Positions 44,381-52,863 of a DNA stretch of 64,000 nucleotides are shown here, piece after piece. The position numbers and the translations under genes were made by a program. The stretch comes from Tunturibacter psychrotolerans. Its GTDB lineage: Bacteria > Acidobacteriota > Terriglobia > Terriglobales > Acidobacteriaceae. The DNA lies in assembly GCF_040359615.1 (NCBI RefSeq), contig NZ_CP132942.1, forward strand, positions 5,332,001 to 5,396,000, written 5' to 3'. How positions within the stretch are numbered: the first letter of the stretch is position 1; the number at the start of each line of letters is the position of its first letter. Below the pieces are notes generated by a model. It searched no databases. It was not told the origin of the DNA and saw only the letters and a list, made by a program, of their open reading frames with translations.

Positions 44381-44408
44381 TTTACAACTTTGGAGGCACT
44401 TGTAAATA
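44381..44408 (+). promoter_or_regulatory. Candidate sigma-70-type promoter with a duplicated motif
   Basis: TTTACA (44381-44386), a 16-base spacer and TAAATA (44403-44408) resemble -35 and -10 boxes for the gene at 44486. The nonamer ACAACTTTG occurs at 44384-44392 and again at 44415-44423, exactly 31 bases apart, so one regulator could bind the same face of the helix across the promoter. Confidence 0.4.
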
Positions 44409-44485
44409 TTGTGCACAACTTTGCGGGGTAAGGTGGGTATTGAAGGGTGCGGGCACGATACGACGCAGCCCAAGGAGAATGGTAG

Positions 44486-44950
44486 ATGTTTAACAAAGTA
44501 CGTTTGATGATTTTGACCGCTGGTATTGCGGCGGCAGCGGCCCCGATGACGATGCAGGCAGGAGAGGTTCCTGGACCACACCCGGCTTATTTGCATGCTC
44601 TCAGTGATCTGCGCGCGGCACGCCATTATCTGAACGATGGATGGGCGTGGGGTCCAGTGAAGCATGACGATAATGAGGCGATTAAGCATATCGACGCGGC
44701 GATCGATGAGATCAAGCGAGCCTCGATCGATGATGGCAAAGGTCTGAACGATCCCTTCCACATCGATACAGGTTTGAGTCCTCATGATCGGTTTCGGAAG
44801 GCTAATGAACTGCTCTTCGCGGCCCACCGCGATCTGGATCACGCAGAGGATGTTCCGCAGGCACATGGGCTGCGGGATCGCGCGATCTCGCATATCGACA
44901 CCGCGCACTCGATTGTCGACAACGCGGAGCGTACGGCTCACTGGGAGTAG
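44486..44950 (+). CDS. Secreted His/Asp-rich helical protein of unknown function
   Basis: Start preceded by aaggaga. Signal peptide ending TMQAGE, then a helical protein with three similar hairpin units: [40 protein letters not shown] and [19 protein letters not shown]...[16 protein letters not shown]. The repeated His and Asp at fixed spacing hint at metal or polyphosphate binding, but this is only inference. No Cys is present, 154 residues. It has its own promoter and terminator. I recognise it only as a type of acidobacterial exported protein. Confidence 0.75.
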   Translation: MFNKVRLMILTAGIAAAAAPMTMQAGEVPGPHPAYLHALSDLRAARHYLNDGWAWGPVKHDDNEAIKHIDAAIDEIKRASIDDGKGLNDPFHIDTGLSPHDRFRKANELLFAAHRDLDHAEDVPQAHGLRDRAISHIDTAHSIVDNAERTAHWE

Positions 44951-44970
44951 TTGCTGTTTACTCAAACAAG

Positions 44971-44999
44971 AGAGGGGAGCGTAATGGCTCCCCTCTTTT
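44971..44999 (+). terminator. Rho-independent terminator after the 44486 gene
   Basis: Stem agaggggagc / gctcccctct, ten pairs, loop gtaatg, then tttt. Confidence 0.93.
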
Positions 45000-45138
45000 G
45001 TTTGCCGTGAAGCGCGCCGGATCGATGTCTGTCGATCTTTCTTGTCAGCTTGCAATGGAGATACCCCTCCCCCTCCCCTTAGAGGGTATTTTGTGAGGAT
45101 GTCTTTTGCTTTGTTCGGGTTACAGCGGTATGGTGTCT

Positions 45139-45204
45139 GCAAAATATTCATTCTAAATGGGTTACGTGCAAAATACTTGTTTTCAATAATTTGTGCGCGA
45201 AATA
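45139..45204. repeat. Three-fold 29-bp period repeat
   Basis: Octamers GCAAAATA (45139), GCAAAATA (45168) and GCGAAATA (45197) recur at intervals of 29; the sequence between them is AT-rich and only partly similar. Confidence 0.6.
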
Positions 45205-45209
45205 GAAAA

Positions 45210-45234
45210 GGCCTCGAGGATCGCTCTCGAGGCC
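45210..45234 (-). terminator. Hairpin, terminator-like on the minus strand
   Basis: Stem ggcctcgag / ctcgaggcc with a seven-base loop. On the minus strand it is followed by tttt, so it could stop a transcript coming from the right, but I find no minus-strand gene there. Confidence 0.4.
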
Positions 45235-45487
45235 CTTCTGACTCTGAATCTATTTTAACCGATTCGACATAACTCATACGCCACGCGATTTTGCTGGATT
45301 GGCGCGGAGATTCGATCGTTCAGGGCTTGACAGAATTTGTCGCATCCTCTGAGGCGGTTCGAGATCTGGGGGAGCCGTCGCGTTAAATGCACGAAGGATT
45401 GGAACGGACGGGCTATGATAATTCGATCTTCAGCCGTACTGTCTCTGGGCCCTCTTTCTTGCGACATTTGATTTTGGAGGAGATTTT

Positions 45488-46405
45488 ATGCGCCGATCCC
45501 TGCCGTTCATTTTGCTTTTGGGTTGGGCTGTGTTCGTGTGCGCGTTGAGTGCGCGTGCGCAGAACCCGGACGCCCTTGCGCCGTACTTTGAAGGGAAGCA
45601 GGTGACAGTGAAGATCGATATGCCGGCAACTCAGAAGGGCGTGGATATTTATCCGAACCGGCCGCAGCCGCTGGATGCGAAGAGTTATGGGGACCGGATG
45701 AAGCAGTTTGGCGTGTCGTTGCAGAAGGGCGATACGACTATGGTCACGAAGGTGAAGGTGAATAAAGATAACGTTGAGTTTCAGATTGGCGGTGGAGGCT
45801 ACGGGACGGCGGGCGATAACACAGATACTTCCGTGCACTTTACTCCGGCAGATAAGAGCGATCGGGAGAAGGAGCTGGAGAATCAGCTGAGTAACGAGAC
45901 CGATCCGGACAGGCGGAGATCGTTGCAGCGAGAGCTGGATAGTGTGAGGAGGGATCGAGAGAGACGCGACTCATATAACCACGCGAGAGCGGAGGACGAT
46001 GCGGCGAGGAGGACGGACCAAGTTGGCATGAAGCGGCAGCAGGGTGGATCTCGGTTCAACATCCGCATGGATACGAAGAAGATGGGGGATTCGCTAACGC
46101 CTCAGGTGATTCAGGATGCGTTGGCGCAGTATGTTTCGTTTACTGGTAATGCTGCAGGTGCGGCGGGTGGTGGGTATCCGAATGCCGGTGGTCCTGCGGG
46201 CCAGGGTGCGGATCAGGTGTCGGGATTGAAGAAGGGCATGACCAGAGAGCAGGTGGAGGCTATGTTCGGGCCTGCCGTAGAGGCGCACGACCGAACGGAG
46301 AATGGCATGTCGATGACCACGTGCACGTATAAGAGCGCGGATGAGAGGGTTCAAGCGGATTTTGTGAATGGAGTGCTGGTACAGTACTCGGTCTCTTCGC
46401 GTTAA
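45488..46405 (+). CDS. Exported protein with C-terminal SmpA/OmlA-like region
   Basis: Starts at an ATG with ggagga upstream and a signal peptide (PFILLLGWAVFVCALSARA). The body (DALAPYFEGKQVTVKIDMPATQKGVDIYPN) is beta-rich. A strongly charged helical region at about 120-175 (DREKELENQLSNETDPDRRRSLQRELDSVRRDRERRDSYN) should form a coiled coil. The end, GLKKGMTREQVEAMFGPAVEAHDRTENG...TCTYKSADERVQADFVNGVLVQYS, has the pattern of the SmpA/OmlA (BamE-type) fold used to bind lipids or barrels. The function is unknown. It ends next to a TIR-bounded repeat. Confidence 0.75.
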   Translation: MRRSLPFILLLGWAVFVCALSARAQNPDALAPYFEGKQVTVKIDMPATQKGVDIYPNRPQPLDAKSYGDRMKQFGVSLQKGDTTMVTKVKVNKDNVEFQIGGGGYGTAGDNTDTSVHFTPADKSDREKELENQLSNETDPDRRRSLQRELDSVRRDRERRDSYNHARAEDDAARRTDQVGMKRQQGGSRFNIRMDTKKMGDSLTPQVIQDALAQYVSFTGNAAGAAGGGYPNAGGPAGQGADQVSGLKKGMTREQVEAMFGPAVEAHDRTENGMSMTTCTYKSADERVQADFVNGVLVQYSVSSR

Positions 46406-46427
46406 ATTCTTCGCGTTAAAGATTTCC

Positions 46428-46576
46428 GCTGCGCGCGATGCGGTCACTTCGTGACGGGTATACCCCTTTGGGTGGCGCTCCCTTTGGTCGCGAGGAGATA
46501 TTTTTGCCGACCATCGGGAGGCGCTGGGCGAAGCCGGGTGTACATGTCACGAAGTGACCGCTGCCCGCGCAGGGCG
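46428..46576. repeat. TIR-bounded dispersed element, copy 1
   Basis: Bounded by a perfect 16-base inverted repeat, gcggtcacttcgtgac (46440-46455) and gtcacgaagtgaccgc (46546-46561), with further partial pairing outside it. The interior holds tatacccctttgggtggcg and ttggtcgcgagg. It matches 52715-52861 across most of its length. It has no open frame, so it resembles a MITE or a structured RNA. It ends one base before the stop codon of the carbonic anhydrase gene. Confidence 0.8.
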
Positions 46577-46577
46577 A

Positions 46578-47162
46578 TTAGGCTGCTGCACGGCCTGCGG
46601 CTGTGGCGGGTGGGACTTCGATGAGCTTGCCGGATTTTACGTCGTAGATATAGCCATAGACGGGGATAGATTTCGGGACGAGCGGGCTGGTGCGGATGCG
46701 GGTTACGTCGGCGAGCACTGATTCGGCCTGATCTTTGATGGTGAGGAATTCGATGAACTCTGCTGCGGTGGAGCCTGGGCCTTTGCCCACGTCTTTGAAG
46801 CCTTCGGGAGTGAGGGCTGCGGTTTCGAGGCTGTTGGCGAGGAGGCCGCGGATGACATCGTTGGTGAAGAACTGCATGCCGCAGTCGGTGTGGTGGATGA
46901 CGAAGAACTCTTTCGTGCCCAGAAGTTTGTAGCTGATGACCAGGGAACGGATGGCGTCGTCGGAGGCGCGGCCGCCGGCGTTGCGGATGACGTGGGCGTC
47001 TCCTTCGGCGAGGCCTGCGTATTTGGCGGGGTCGAGGCGGGCGTCCATACAGGTGAGGATGGCAAAGCCGCGGGCAGGCGGGAGGGCTAGGTTGGCTTTG
47101 GCACCGAAGCTCGAGGCGTAGGATTCGTTGGCGGAGAGTACTTCGGTGAGAATTTTGCTCAT
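46578..47162 (-). CDS. Beta-carbonic-anhydrase-like protein
   Basis: Start placed at ATG 47162 ([15 protein letters not shown]), the natural family start; the longer frame to 47474 has unrelated low-complexity sequence. Zinc ligands Cys38 (TCMDARLDP, with Asp40 and Arg42), His91 and Cys94 ([13 protein letters not shown]) are present, so it should be active. The sequence belongs to the shorter, more divergent class-D-like beta group (194 residues), unlike the one at 26132. It ends right beside the TIR-bounded element. Confidence 0.9.
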   Translation of the reverse strand: MSKILTEVLSANESYASSFGAKANLALPPARGFAILTCMDARLDPAKYAGLAEGDAHVIRNAGGRASDDAIRSLVISYKLLGTKEFFVIHHTDCGMQFFTNDVIRGLLANSLETAALTPEGFKDVGKGPGSTAAEFIEFLTIKDQAESVLADVTRIRTSPLVPKSIPVYGYIYDVKSGKLIEVPPATAAGRAAA

Positions 47163-47232
47163 GATGGGGTCTCCTGGGCGTGTTTTTTTGATGGTGTGTT
47201 GTGGTGAGTTCGTGGTGGTTTGATGGAGCGAA

Positions 47233-47673
47233 TTACTCGGCGTGGGGATCGACGACGTGGATAGGCAGATCGTAGTGGTTGGAGGTAAGCTCCCATCGTC
47301 GGTCCTCCTCTTTGTGGAGAGTGTTCTGGTCGGGGAAGAGTTGGTGGAGGACTTCGCCTTCGTGAGTGGAGGAGGGTTGATCTTTGTAGCTGATGACGAT
47401 GCGATAGTCCCAGCGACTATCCTCTGAAGTGTGCAGACCGGGGCCGTAGACGGTGTAGCTAGTAACGTAACCAAGCTGCTGCTCGCGGTCGAGGGCGGCG
47501 ATCTGATACTTGCGGAAGAGAGACCACCACTGGTCGTGGTGGCCGTACTGGACCCGGTAGACCCACTCGACCAGATAGGGCTTTGCGGGGGTGGGCGCTG
47601 CGGCTTGAGCCTTGATTGTGATGGGTGCGATGAGGGTGAGGACGGCGAGAGAAAGGCTAATAAGTCTGAGCAT
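47233..47673 (-). CDS. Secreted protein of unknown function
   Basis: A 146-residue exported protein with a signal peptide ending ITIKAQA. The body has conserved-looking aromatic residues, [36 protein letters not shown] and [16 protein letters not shown], which suggests a small alpha+beta barrel such as a Dabb/NIPSNAP-type fold. I cannot name it. It lies 70 bases upstream of the carbonic anhydrase on the same strand and may share its transcript. Confidence 0.72.
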   Translation of the reverse strand: MLRLISLSLAVLTLIAPITIKAQAAAPTPAKPYLVEWVYRVQYGHHDQWWSLFRKYQIAALDREQQLGYVTSYTVYGPGLHTSEDSRWDYRIVISYKDQPSSTHEGEVLHQLFPDQNTLHKEEDRRWELTSNHYDLPIHVVDPHAE

Positions 47674-47996
47674 CGCGGTTGTCTCCTTGATTGTTCGTCG
47701 TTAGCTGTCGGCGCGAAGCGAATGCCTGACCGAAGGTCAAAGCGGAATATGAGCGCTTGGGTGCTCGACTGACGATTGATCTGGAGGGTTCTGCTGTTCC
47801 CTGAGGTGTCGTCAGCCTAGAGGCTGGACGGACAACAATAACGGGATACGGCTGGGAAGGTCACAGATGGAGAGTAATCGATGCCGGATAGGTCGTCAAT
47901 AGCTTCCAGATGGATGAGATTGACATGGCTAAAGTTGAGATGAAAAATGCTGCTCAAGAGAATGCGCGACAAATCGGTGTGATGAGGTAGCGCAGA
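47674..47996. other. Divergent intergenic region, no gene recognised
   Basis: It separates the secreted protein at 47233 and the TPR protein at 47997. Both promoters must lie here, but no motif could be assigned. Short frames look like shadows. Confidence 0.4.
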
Positions 47997-49241
47997 ATGG
48001 CACGAATGGTGGCGGCTCGATCGTTGATTGCGGTGCTGATTGCATCTTTTCCTGTTCCGATCTGGCCGCAGACCGGATATCAGTATGAAGAGATGGCCCC
48101 TGATCCGGTGCTAAAGACACCGGCGACGCTGGACTCCATGATGATGCGAGCGGGATACGAGCAGAGACATCGTGATTGCCTGGATGCGGGCCTCCATATT
48201 GACGCAGTGTTGGCGCTGAAGCCCGACTGGGCAGGGGCGCGGGAGCTGCGGCTTTACTGCGAGCGGCAGGAGGAGCGTCGTGTGGAGGAGATGGACGATC
48301 TGAACAAACTGATCGATCTGCAACAGGACTATTGGAGGAGATGGTCGGATCGGGCCGACCTGCATGAGAAGAATCTGGAGCAGCAGATGGCGTTGGAAGA
48401 TGTTAGCCGTGCGATTGAGTTGCTTCCGTGGGGCATAGATTTATACATCCGGCGTGGGGATTGGAAGGAAAAACTGCAGGATTACGGCGGGGCATTCGCG
48501 GATGCCGAAGAGGTTCACAGGCTTGCTCCGGAATCTGTAAGACAGGTGAAGGAGATGGCGCGGTTAGCTCTGTTGGCTGGCCAGAGCGAGCCCGTCGTAG
48601 CACGATACCGCAAGCTGGCGGAGATTGGCGATCCGAAGCCGGAAGACTCTCCGCGAAAGGACGATGATCTTTCGACTGCCGGCATGGGTTCTGAGGAGCT
48701 GACGCTGCGTGCTGGCTATGCGTTGACATTGGGAAAGTTGGAGCTGGAGTTGAAGTTTTTGAGTGCTGCTCTGGCTGTTCAGCCGGGTCTGATTCCAGCT
48801 CTGGAGAGACGAGTTGAGATTGCGAGGATGGAGAAACAATGGATAGCACTGAACCCACGGCAGGATGTTGAACGCTTGATCGAGTTGAATCCCAAGCGGG
48901 CCGATTACTACCGTTTCCGCATTGAGTTTCGACCGTTTCCAAAAGATCCGGAGGCAACACTGCGGGACATGGGAACGATCATTCGTCTGGAACCGTATGA
49001 GGCGAGGAACTACTACGATCGCGCGTACTTTGAGTTGGGTTTGAAGGATCCAGATTCGGCGATTGAGGATCTTCGACACGCGATCGATCTCGACCCGAGC
49101 AATGCGCAGTACTGTTATCGGCTATCGAAGGCCTATGCGCAGAAGAAAGCTCTGCTGACCGAGGCGCTGGCGCTGAACTGGGCGTTGATTGGCGAGCCCG
49201 ATAATGCGGTCTGGTTGCGAGAGCGCGCGAAGCTACCTTGA
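47997..49241 (+). CDS. Secreted TPR-repeat protein
   Basis: A 414-residue exported protein; signal peptide RSLIAVLIASFPVPIWPQ. It then has about eight 34-residue tetratricopeptide-type helical pairs (HRDCLDAGLHIDAVLALKPDWAGARELRLY, QMALEDVSRAIELLPWGIDLYIRRGDWKEKLQDYGGAFADAEEV, PDSAIEDLRHAIDLDPSNAQYCYRLSKAYAQ). Such proteins scaffold protein-protein contacts in the periplasm. No catalytic domain. It precedes a strong terminator, so it is a single-gene unit. Confidence 0.82.
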   Translation: MARMVAARSLIAVLIASFPVPIWPQTGYQYEEMAPDPVLKTPATLDSMMMRAGYEQRHRDCLDAGLHIDAVLALKPDWAGARELRLYCERQEERRVEEMDDLNKLIDLQQDYWRRWSDRADLHEKNLEQQMALEDVSRAIELLPWGIDLYIRRGDWKEKLQDYGGAFADAEEVHRLAPESVRQVKEMARLALLAGQSEPVVARYRKLAEIGDPKPEDSPRKDDDLSTAGMGSEELTLRAGYALTLGKLELELKFLSAALAVQPGLIPALERRVEIARMEKQWIALNPRQDVERLIELNPKRADYYRFRIEFRPFPKDPEATLRDMGTIIRLEPYEARNYYDRAYFELGLKDPDSAIEDLRHAIDLDPSNAQYCYRLSKAYAQKKALLTEALALNWALIGEPDNAVWLRERAKLP

Positions 49242-49257
49242 AGATCTGAGGAAATGC

Positions 49258-49286
49258 AAAAGCCCGGGCTGGTGGCCCGGGCTTTT
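49258..49286. terminator. Bidirectional Rho-independent terminator
   Basis: Perfect stem agcccgggc / gcccgggct flanked by A and T runs (aaa and ttt), so it can serve both the TPR gene and the tsf operon arriving on the opposite strand. Confidence 0.93.
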
Positions 49287-49308
49287 GTGTATCGGTGATG
49301 GTTACAGA

Positions 49309-49971
49309 TTAGGACGCGGCTTCTTCGGTGGTGGCTGCTTTGGCCTGGGCTACGGTCCAGTCGGGTGCGCCTACCTTGAAGCGGGCGAAGCGACGGACGC
49401 TGATGTTCTCGCCGAGCTTTGCGACCTTGGAGGCGATGAGCTGGCCGATGGTCTGCGAGGCTTCCTTGATGAAGGGTTGGTCGAGGAGGCAGAACTCTTC
49501 ATAGAACTTGGCGAGCTTGCCTTCGAGCATCTTCTCGATGATGTTGGCGGGCTTGCCGGAAGCAGCGGCCTGGGCGCGGTAGACGTCTTTCTCGCGCTCG
49601 AGGTCGGCTTCGGTGACATCCTCGCGGCTGACGAAGCGCGGGTCAACGGCAGCGATGTGCATGGCGACGTCGCGGAGGAGCTCCTGGAAGTCGTCGGTTC
49701 GGGCTACGAAGTCGGACTCGCAGTTGAGCTCGATGAGGACGCCGATCTTTCCGCCAGCGTGGATGTAGGTGCCGACTGCACCTTCGTTGGTGGTGCGGCT
49801 TGCCTTCTTGGCGGCCGAGGCCATTCCGCGCTTGCGGAGGACGACGAAAGCATCTTCCATGTCGCCTTTGGCTTCCTGGAGGGCCTTGAGACAGTCGCCC
49901 ATGGGGGCGCCGGACTTTTCACGGAGTTCTTTGACGAGTTTTGCGTCGATCTTTACGGCGGTTTCAGTCAT
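49309..49971 (-). CDS. tsf: Translation elongation factor Ts
   Basis: Nucleotide exchange factor for EF-Tu. Start placed at ATG 49971 (MTETAVKIDAKLVKELREKSGAPMGDCLKALQEAKGDMEDA), the usual N-terminal UBA-like region; the frame upstream is not conserved. The core has TNEGAVGTYIHAGGKIGVLIELNCESDFVARTDDF and AMHIAAVDPRFVSRE. It is 220 residues, shorter than the E. coli protein (283) but similar to the compact EF-Ts of some other phyla. Last gene of the ribosomal block. Confidence 0.95.
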   Translation of the reverse strand: MTETAVKIDAKLVKELREKSGAPMGDCLKALQEAKGDMEDAFVVLRKRGMASAAKKASRTTNEGAVGTYIHAGGKIGVLIELNCESDFVARTDDFQELLRDVAMHIAAVDPRFVSREDVTEADLEREKDVYRAQAAASGKPANIIEKMLEGKLAKFYEEFCLLDQPFIKEASQTIGQLIASKVAKLGENISVRRFARFKVGAPDWTVAQAKAATTEEAAS

Positions 49972-50116
49972 GGTGAGTTTCCTTGGGAGTTGCGGTTTCT
50001 GCGAAAGGGGGCGCGGGCTGGATGCCCGCGCCCCCACCAAAATAACAAGAGGCGGTTACGGCACGGCTAATGCCCTGCCCTTTCCTTGTGGCGACCTCTC
50101 GGCACGAAGAGATGCG

Positions 50117-51055
50117 TTAGACGGCGGCCTGGGCGGAGATGGACTCGTTCTCTGCTTCGGGCTCGCTGGCGGCTGAGGGCGCCTTGCGGATGTTTCCGCC
50201 GAGGACTGCGGCGAGATCGACGGTTTCGTCTTCTTCGGGAGCAGCTTCGACAACGGGCTCGGCAGCAGCATGGATCTCGCCGGGCTCGATCTCGCCATCT
50301 TCGCCGATGTACTCGGGGGAGACTGCGAGGGGCTGAACGTCAGCGGACTCGGTGGCGAATGCCTTCTCGGAGACCATCTGGACGCCTTCGTAGGCGGAAT
50401 CGGCGATCTTCGTGGTGAAGAGGCGGATGGCGCGGAGGGCGTCGTCGTTGCCGGGGATGACGTAGTCGACGACGGTGGGGTCGCAGTTGGTGTCGACGAC
50501 GGCGACGACCGGGATGCCAAGTTTGCGGGCTTCGGCGACGGCGATGGCTTCGTTGTTGGAGTCAACGACGAAGATGGCGTCGGGAAGGCGCTTCATGGTC
50601 TTGATACCGGCGAGATTGGTGGTGAGGTGCTTGCGCTCGCGCTCGAGCTTGATGACTTCCTTCTTGGTGAGGAGCTCGTAGCGGCCGTCGGTCGACATGT
50701 CATCGAGCTCGGTGAGGCGCTTGACCGACTTCTGCACGGTGACCCAGTTGGTGAGAAGACCACCGAGCCAGCGGCTGTTGATGTAGGGCATGCCGGCGCG
50801 GGTGGCTTCTTCGGCGATCGCGTCCTGTGCCTGGCGCTTGGTGCCGACGAAGAGGATGAGCTTGCCGGTGGCGGTGAGATCGGTGACGAACTTGGAAGCC
50901 TCTTTGAACATCTTGAGGGTCTTCTGGAGGTCGATGATGTAAATGCCGTTGCGCTCGCCGAAGATATATTCCTTCATCTTGGGATTCCAGCGCTTGGTCT
51001 GATGCCCGAAGTGAACGCCAGCTTCGAGCAGTTCTTTCATAGTGATGTTTGCCAA
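50117..51055 (-). CDS. rpsB: 30S ribosomal protein S2
   Basis: Start taken at TTG 51055 ([30 protein letters not shown]), because aaggag lies five bases before it and the resulting N-terminus aligns with S2; the ATG at 51040 would remove conserved residues. Core motifs [21 protein letters not shown] and [54 protein letters not shown] are clear. The 312-residue length exceeds E. coli (241) through an acidic, Ala/Glu-rich C-terminal tail of about 70 residues. It is upstream of tsf in the canonical order. Confidence 0.97.
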   Translation of the reverse strand: MANITMKELLEAGVHFGHQTKRWNPKMKEYIFGERNGIYIIDLQKTLKMFKEASKFVTDLTATGKLILFVGTKRQAQDAIAEEATRAGMPYINSRWLGGLLTNWVTVQKSVKRLTELDDMSTDGRYELLTKKEVIKLERERKHLTTNLAGIKTMKRLPDAIFVVDSNNEAIAVAEARKLGIPVVAVVDTNCDPTVVDYVIPGNDDALRAIRLFTTKIADSAYEGVQMVSEKAFATESADVQPLAVSPEYIGEDGEIEPGEIHAAAEPVVEAAPEEDETVDLAAVLGGNIRKAPSAASEPEAENESISAQAAV

Positions 51056-51211
51056 TGTAGCTCCTTGGTTAAGACAGCCGGACCGGTGCTCCGGTGCCTG
51101 GATTGATCCCGCGTACGGGAGATTTGACTCCTTGCCTCACGATGCTTTGAGAGGGTGTTGCTCAAGCGGTGATTCCTTTTCGCCGCTTTGATACAGGGCC
51201 CTTGGTGTTGC

Positions 51212-51244
51212 GGTGGAAGCCGGGCTGACGCCTCGGCTTCCACC
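51212..51244. other. Hairpin between rpsI and rpsB
   Basis: ggtggaagccg / cggcttccacc, an 11-pair stem with an 11-base loop. No T-run follows on the minus strand. It lies in the 279-base gap upstream of rpsB and could be an attenuator or an S2-binding leader structure. A palindrome related to the one in nrdJ is close by (51271-51300). Confidence 0.5.
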
Positions 51245-51270
51245 TTCAAAAGCAAAAACAACGGCAAGTA

Positions 51271-51300
51271 CAGAAACAGATCCCCTTCGGGGATGACAAC
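51271..51300. repeat. Short palindromic repeat upstream of rpsB
   Basis: atcccc and ggggat form a six-pair stem around ttc; the flanks cag and gacaac match those of the repeats at 19288 and 24461. Confidence 0.5.
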
Positions 51301-51334
51301 CAAAAAAGCAACGACAACTGCCTTGAACAGGCGA

Positions 51335-51730
51335 TTAGCGCTTGCTGAACTGGAAGCGAGCGCGAGCGCCCTTCTGACCGTACTTCTTGCGCTCTTTACC
51401 GCGCGAGTCGCGGGTAACGAGGCCTTCTGCCTTGAGCGCCTTGCGGAGCTCGGGGTTGAATTCCATGAGGGCGCGTGCAATGCCGAGCTTGACTGCGTCG
51501 GCCTGGCCCATGACGCCGCCACCCTTTACGGTGGTGATGACGTCGAAGGTCTCGCCGATGTCGGCGATGCCGAGCGAGCGCTTGGCGGCTGCGCGCTGTT
51601 GAGCGGTGACGAAGTAGACATCACACTCTTTTTTGTTGACGGTGAATTTGCCGCTGCCTGGACGCAGGAAGACGCGTGCGATCGAGGACTTGCGACGGCC
51701 GGTTCCGTAGTACTGAATCAGATCTGCCAT
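51335..51730 (-). CDS. rpsI: 30S ribosomal protein S9
   Basis: Start placed at ATG 51730 ([25 protein letters not shown]), the conserved N-terminus; ggagca precedes it. The C-terminal end [25 protein letters not shown] has the invariant tail that reaches the P-site tRNA. 131 residues. It is upstream of rpsB and downstream of rplM, the normal order. Confidence 0.97.
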   Translation of the reverse strand: MADLIQYYGTGRRKSSIARVFLRPGSGKFTVNKKECDVYFVTAQQRAAAKRSLGIADIGETFDVITTVKGGGVMGQADAVKLGIARALMEFNPELRKALKAEGLVTRDSRGKERKKYGQKGARARFQFSKR

Positions 51731-51806
51731 GGTGCTCCTTGAACTTTTGAAAACCCGGGGCTGATGCCCCAAAACTCGTTAGCTCCCGAAGATCGGGAGG
51801 GGACGC

Positions 51807-52310
51807 TTAGCCTTCGAGGGAGTGCGCCGGATGCGCCGGCACCATGACCTTGGAGGTGAGAACCTTGGGCGCGTTGGAGGCATGAAAGTCCATGGCAACG
51901 GGCTGCTGGGCGAGGTGGGGATGCTGGGCTCCCTTGTAGACCTTGAGCTTGGTGGCCATCTGGCGGCCGAGCTTGGACTTGGGAAGCATGCCCTTGACGG
52001 CCTGCTCAACGATGGCTTCGGGGCGACGGGCGAGAAGCTTGATGAAGGACTCTTCGCGAAGACCACCGGGGAAGCCGGTGTAGCGGCGATAGAGCTTCTG
52101 GTCAGACTTGAGGCCGGTGAGCACGATCTTTTCGGCGTTGATGATCACGACGTGATCGCCCATATCGATGTAGGGGGTGTAGAGCGGGTTAGTCTTGCCG
52201 GCGAGGACGGAGGCGGCCTGTGTGGCGAGGCGACCGAGGGTCTTACCGCTCGCATCGAGCACGTACCATTTGCGCTTAATGTCTTTGCCACTCGGAATGG
52301 TGGTAGGCAT
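51807..52310 (-). CDS. rplM: 50S ribosomal protein L13
   Basis: L13 motifs are clear: [54 protein letters not shown] and [65 protein letters not shown]. The C-terminus is extended by about 20 residues ([28 protein letters not shown]) compared with the E. coli protein. First gene of the rplM-rpsI-rpsB-tsf block, starting at ATG 52310. Confidence 0.97.
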   Translation of the reverse strand: MPTTIPSGKDIKRKWYVLDASGKTLGRLATQAASVLAGKTNPLYTPYIDMGDHVVIINAEKIVLTGLKSDQKLYRRYTGFPGGLREESFIKLLARRPEAIVEQAVKGMLPKSKLGRQMATKLKVYKGAQHPHLAQQPVAMDFHASNAPKVLTSKVMVPAHPAHSLEG

Positions 52311-52863
52311 TGTTTGGGTTACTCCTTGTTTCTGCCGTCTTCAGTGTTCGGCGTGGTGCATGAAGAAAGTGGTGCCGTTGATGGTTCGCTAATAGGAACT
52401 ACTGAGAAGCCCGAAAGAACGTTTGTTCCAGGGCAAGGCGACGTGCGGGAAGGGAGAATTGCTCTCCAAACACGCGGAACAAGCCGCTTGAACTGGACTA
52501 CGCACAAACCTATGGGATGGGTGCTTCAGGGGCGGCTATGCTGAAAGCTGCTCCCCAGTGGATCCACCACGGATGCCTCACTGACCTGACTCGCCTGGGA
52601 ACGGTGGGGACACAGACGTACAGACGCGAGACTGCGCGAGATTTAATCTTACTGGTGGCTCGGGGTGGCGTCAAGGATTGTTTGGTTTGTTTTAAGTGGC
52701 CTGCCGGCCTGGCCCGCTACGCGCGGGGCGGTCACTTTGTGACGGGTATACCCCTTTGGGTGGCGCTTCCGTTGGTCGCGAGGGGACATCTGCCGACCAT
52801 CGGGAGGCCCCGGGCGAAGCAGGTATACAAGTCACGAAGTGACCGCCGCCCGCGCAGGGCGTT
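52311..52863. other. Intergenic region with a repeat element
   Basis: The left half should contain the promoter of the ribosomal block (minus strand), but no clear box could be assigned. The right half holds the TIR-bounded element copy 2. Frames such as 52517-52867 are the element itself. Confidence 0.5.
52715..52861. repeat. TIR-bounded dispersed element, copy 2
   Basis: Inverted repeats at 52728-52743 (gcggtcactttgtgac) and 52831-52846 (gtcacgaagtgaccgc), differing at one position, with the same interior as the copy at 46428. It ends two bases before the stop codon of the membrane protein gene at 52864, as copy 1 does relative to its own minus-strand neighbour. Confidence 0.8.

Larger units (their letters stand above)
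45000..45487. other. Intergenic region with a 29-bp periodic element
   Basis: No gene. It starts with a pyrimidine run, followed by three copies of GC[A/G]AAATA at 45139, 45168 and 45197, exactly 29 bases apart. A nine-pair hairpin follows at 45210-45234. The rest up to the next start has nothing I recognise. Confidence 0.55.

Noticed and set aside
45139..45204. Possible CRISPR-like array
   Set aside because: Only an eight-base word recurs at 29-base spacing; there are no full repeats with unrelated spacers and no cas genes.
44297..45277. N-terminal extension of UMP kinase
   Set aside because: The extension overlaps an exported-protein gene and a terminator and bears no similarity to the kinase family.
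45340..45420. tRNA-like ggttcgag segment
   Set aside because: No matching acceptor stem or anticodon arm could be folded around it.
47163..47474. N-terminal extension of the carbonic anhydrase at 46578
   Set aside because: Low-complexity Thr/Ser/Pro sequence overlapping the secreted-protein gene; the family start is at 47162.
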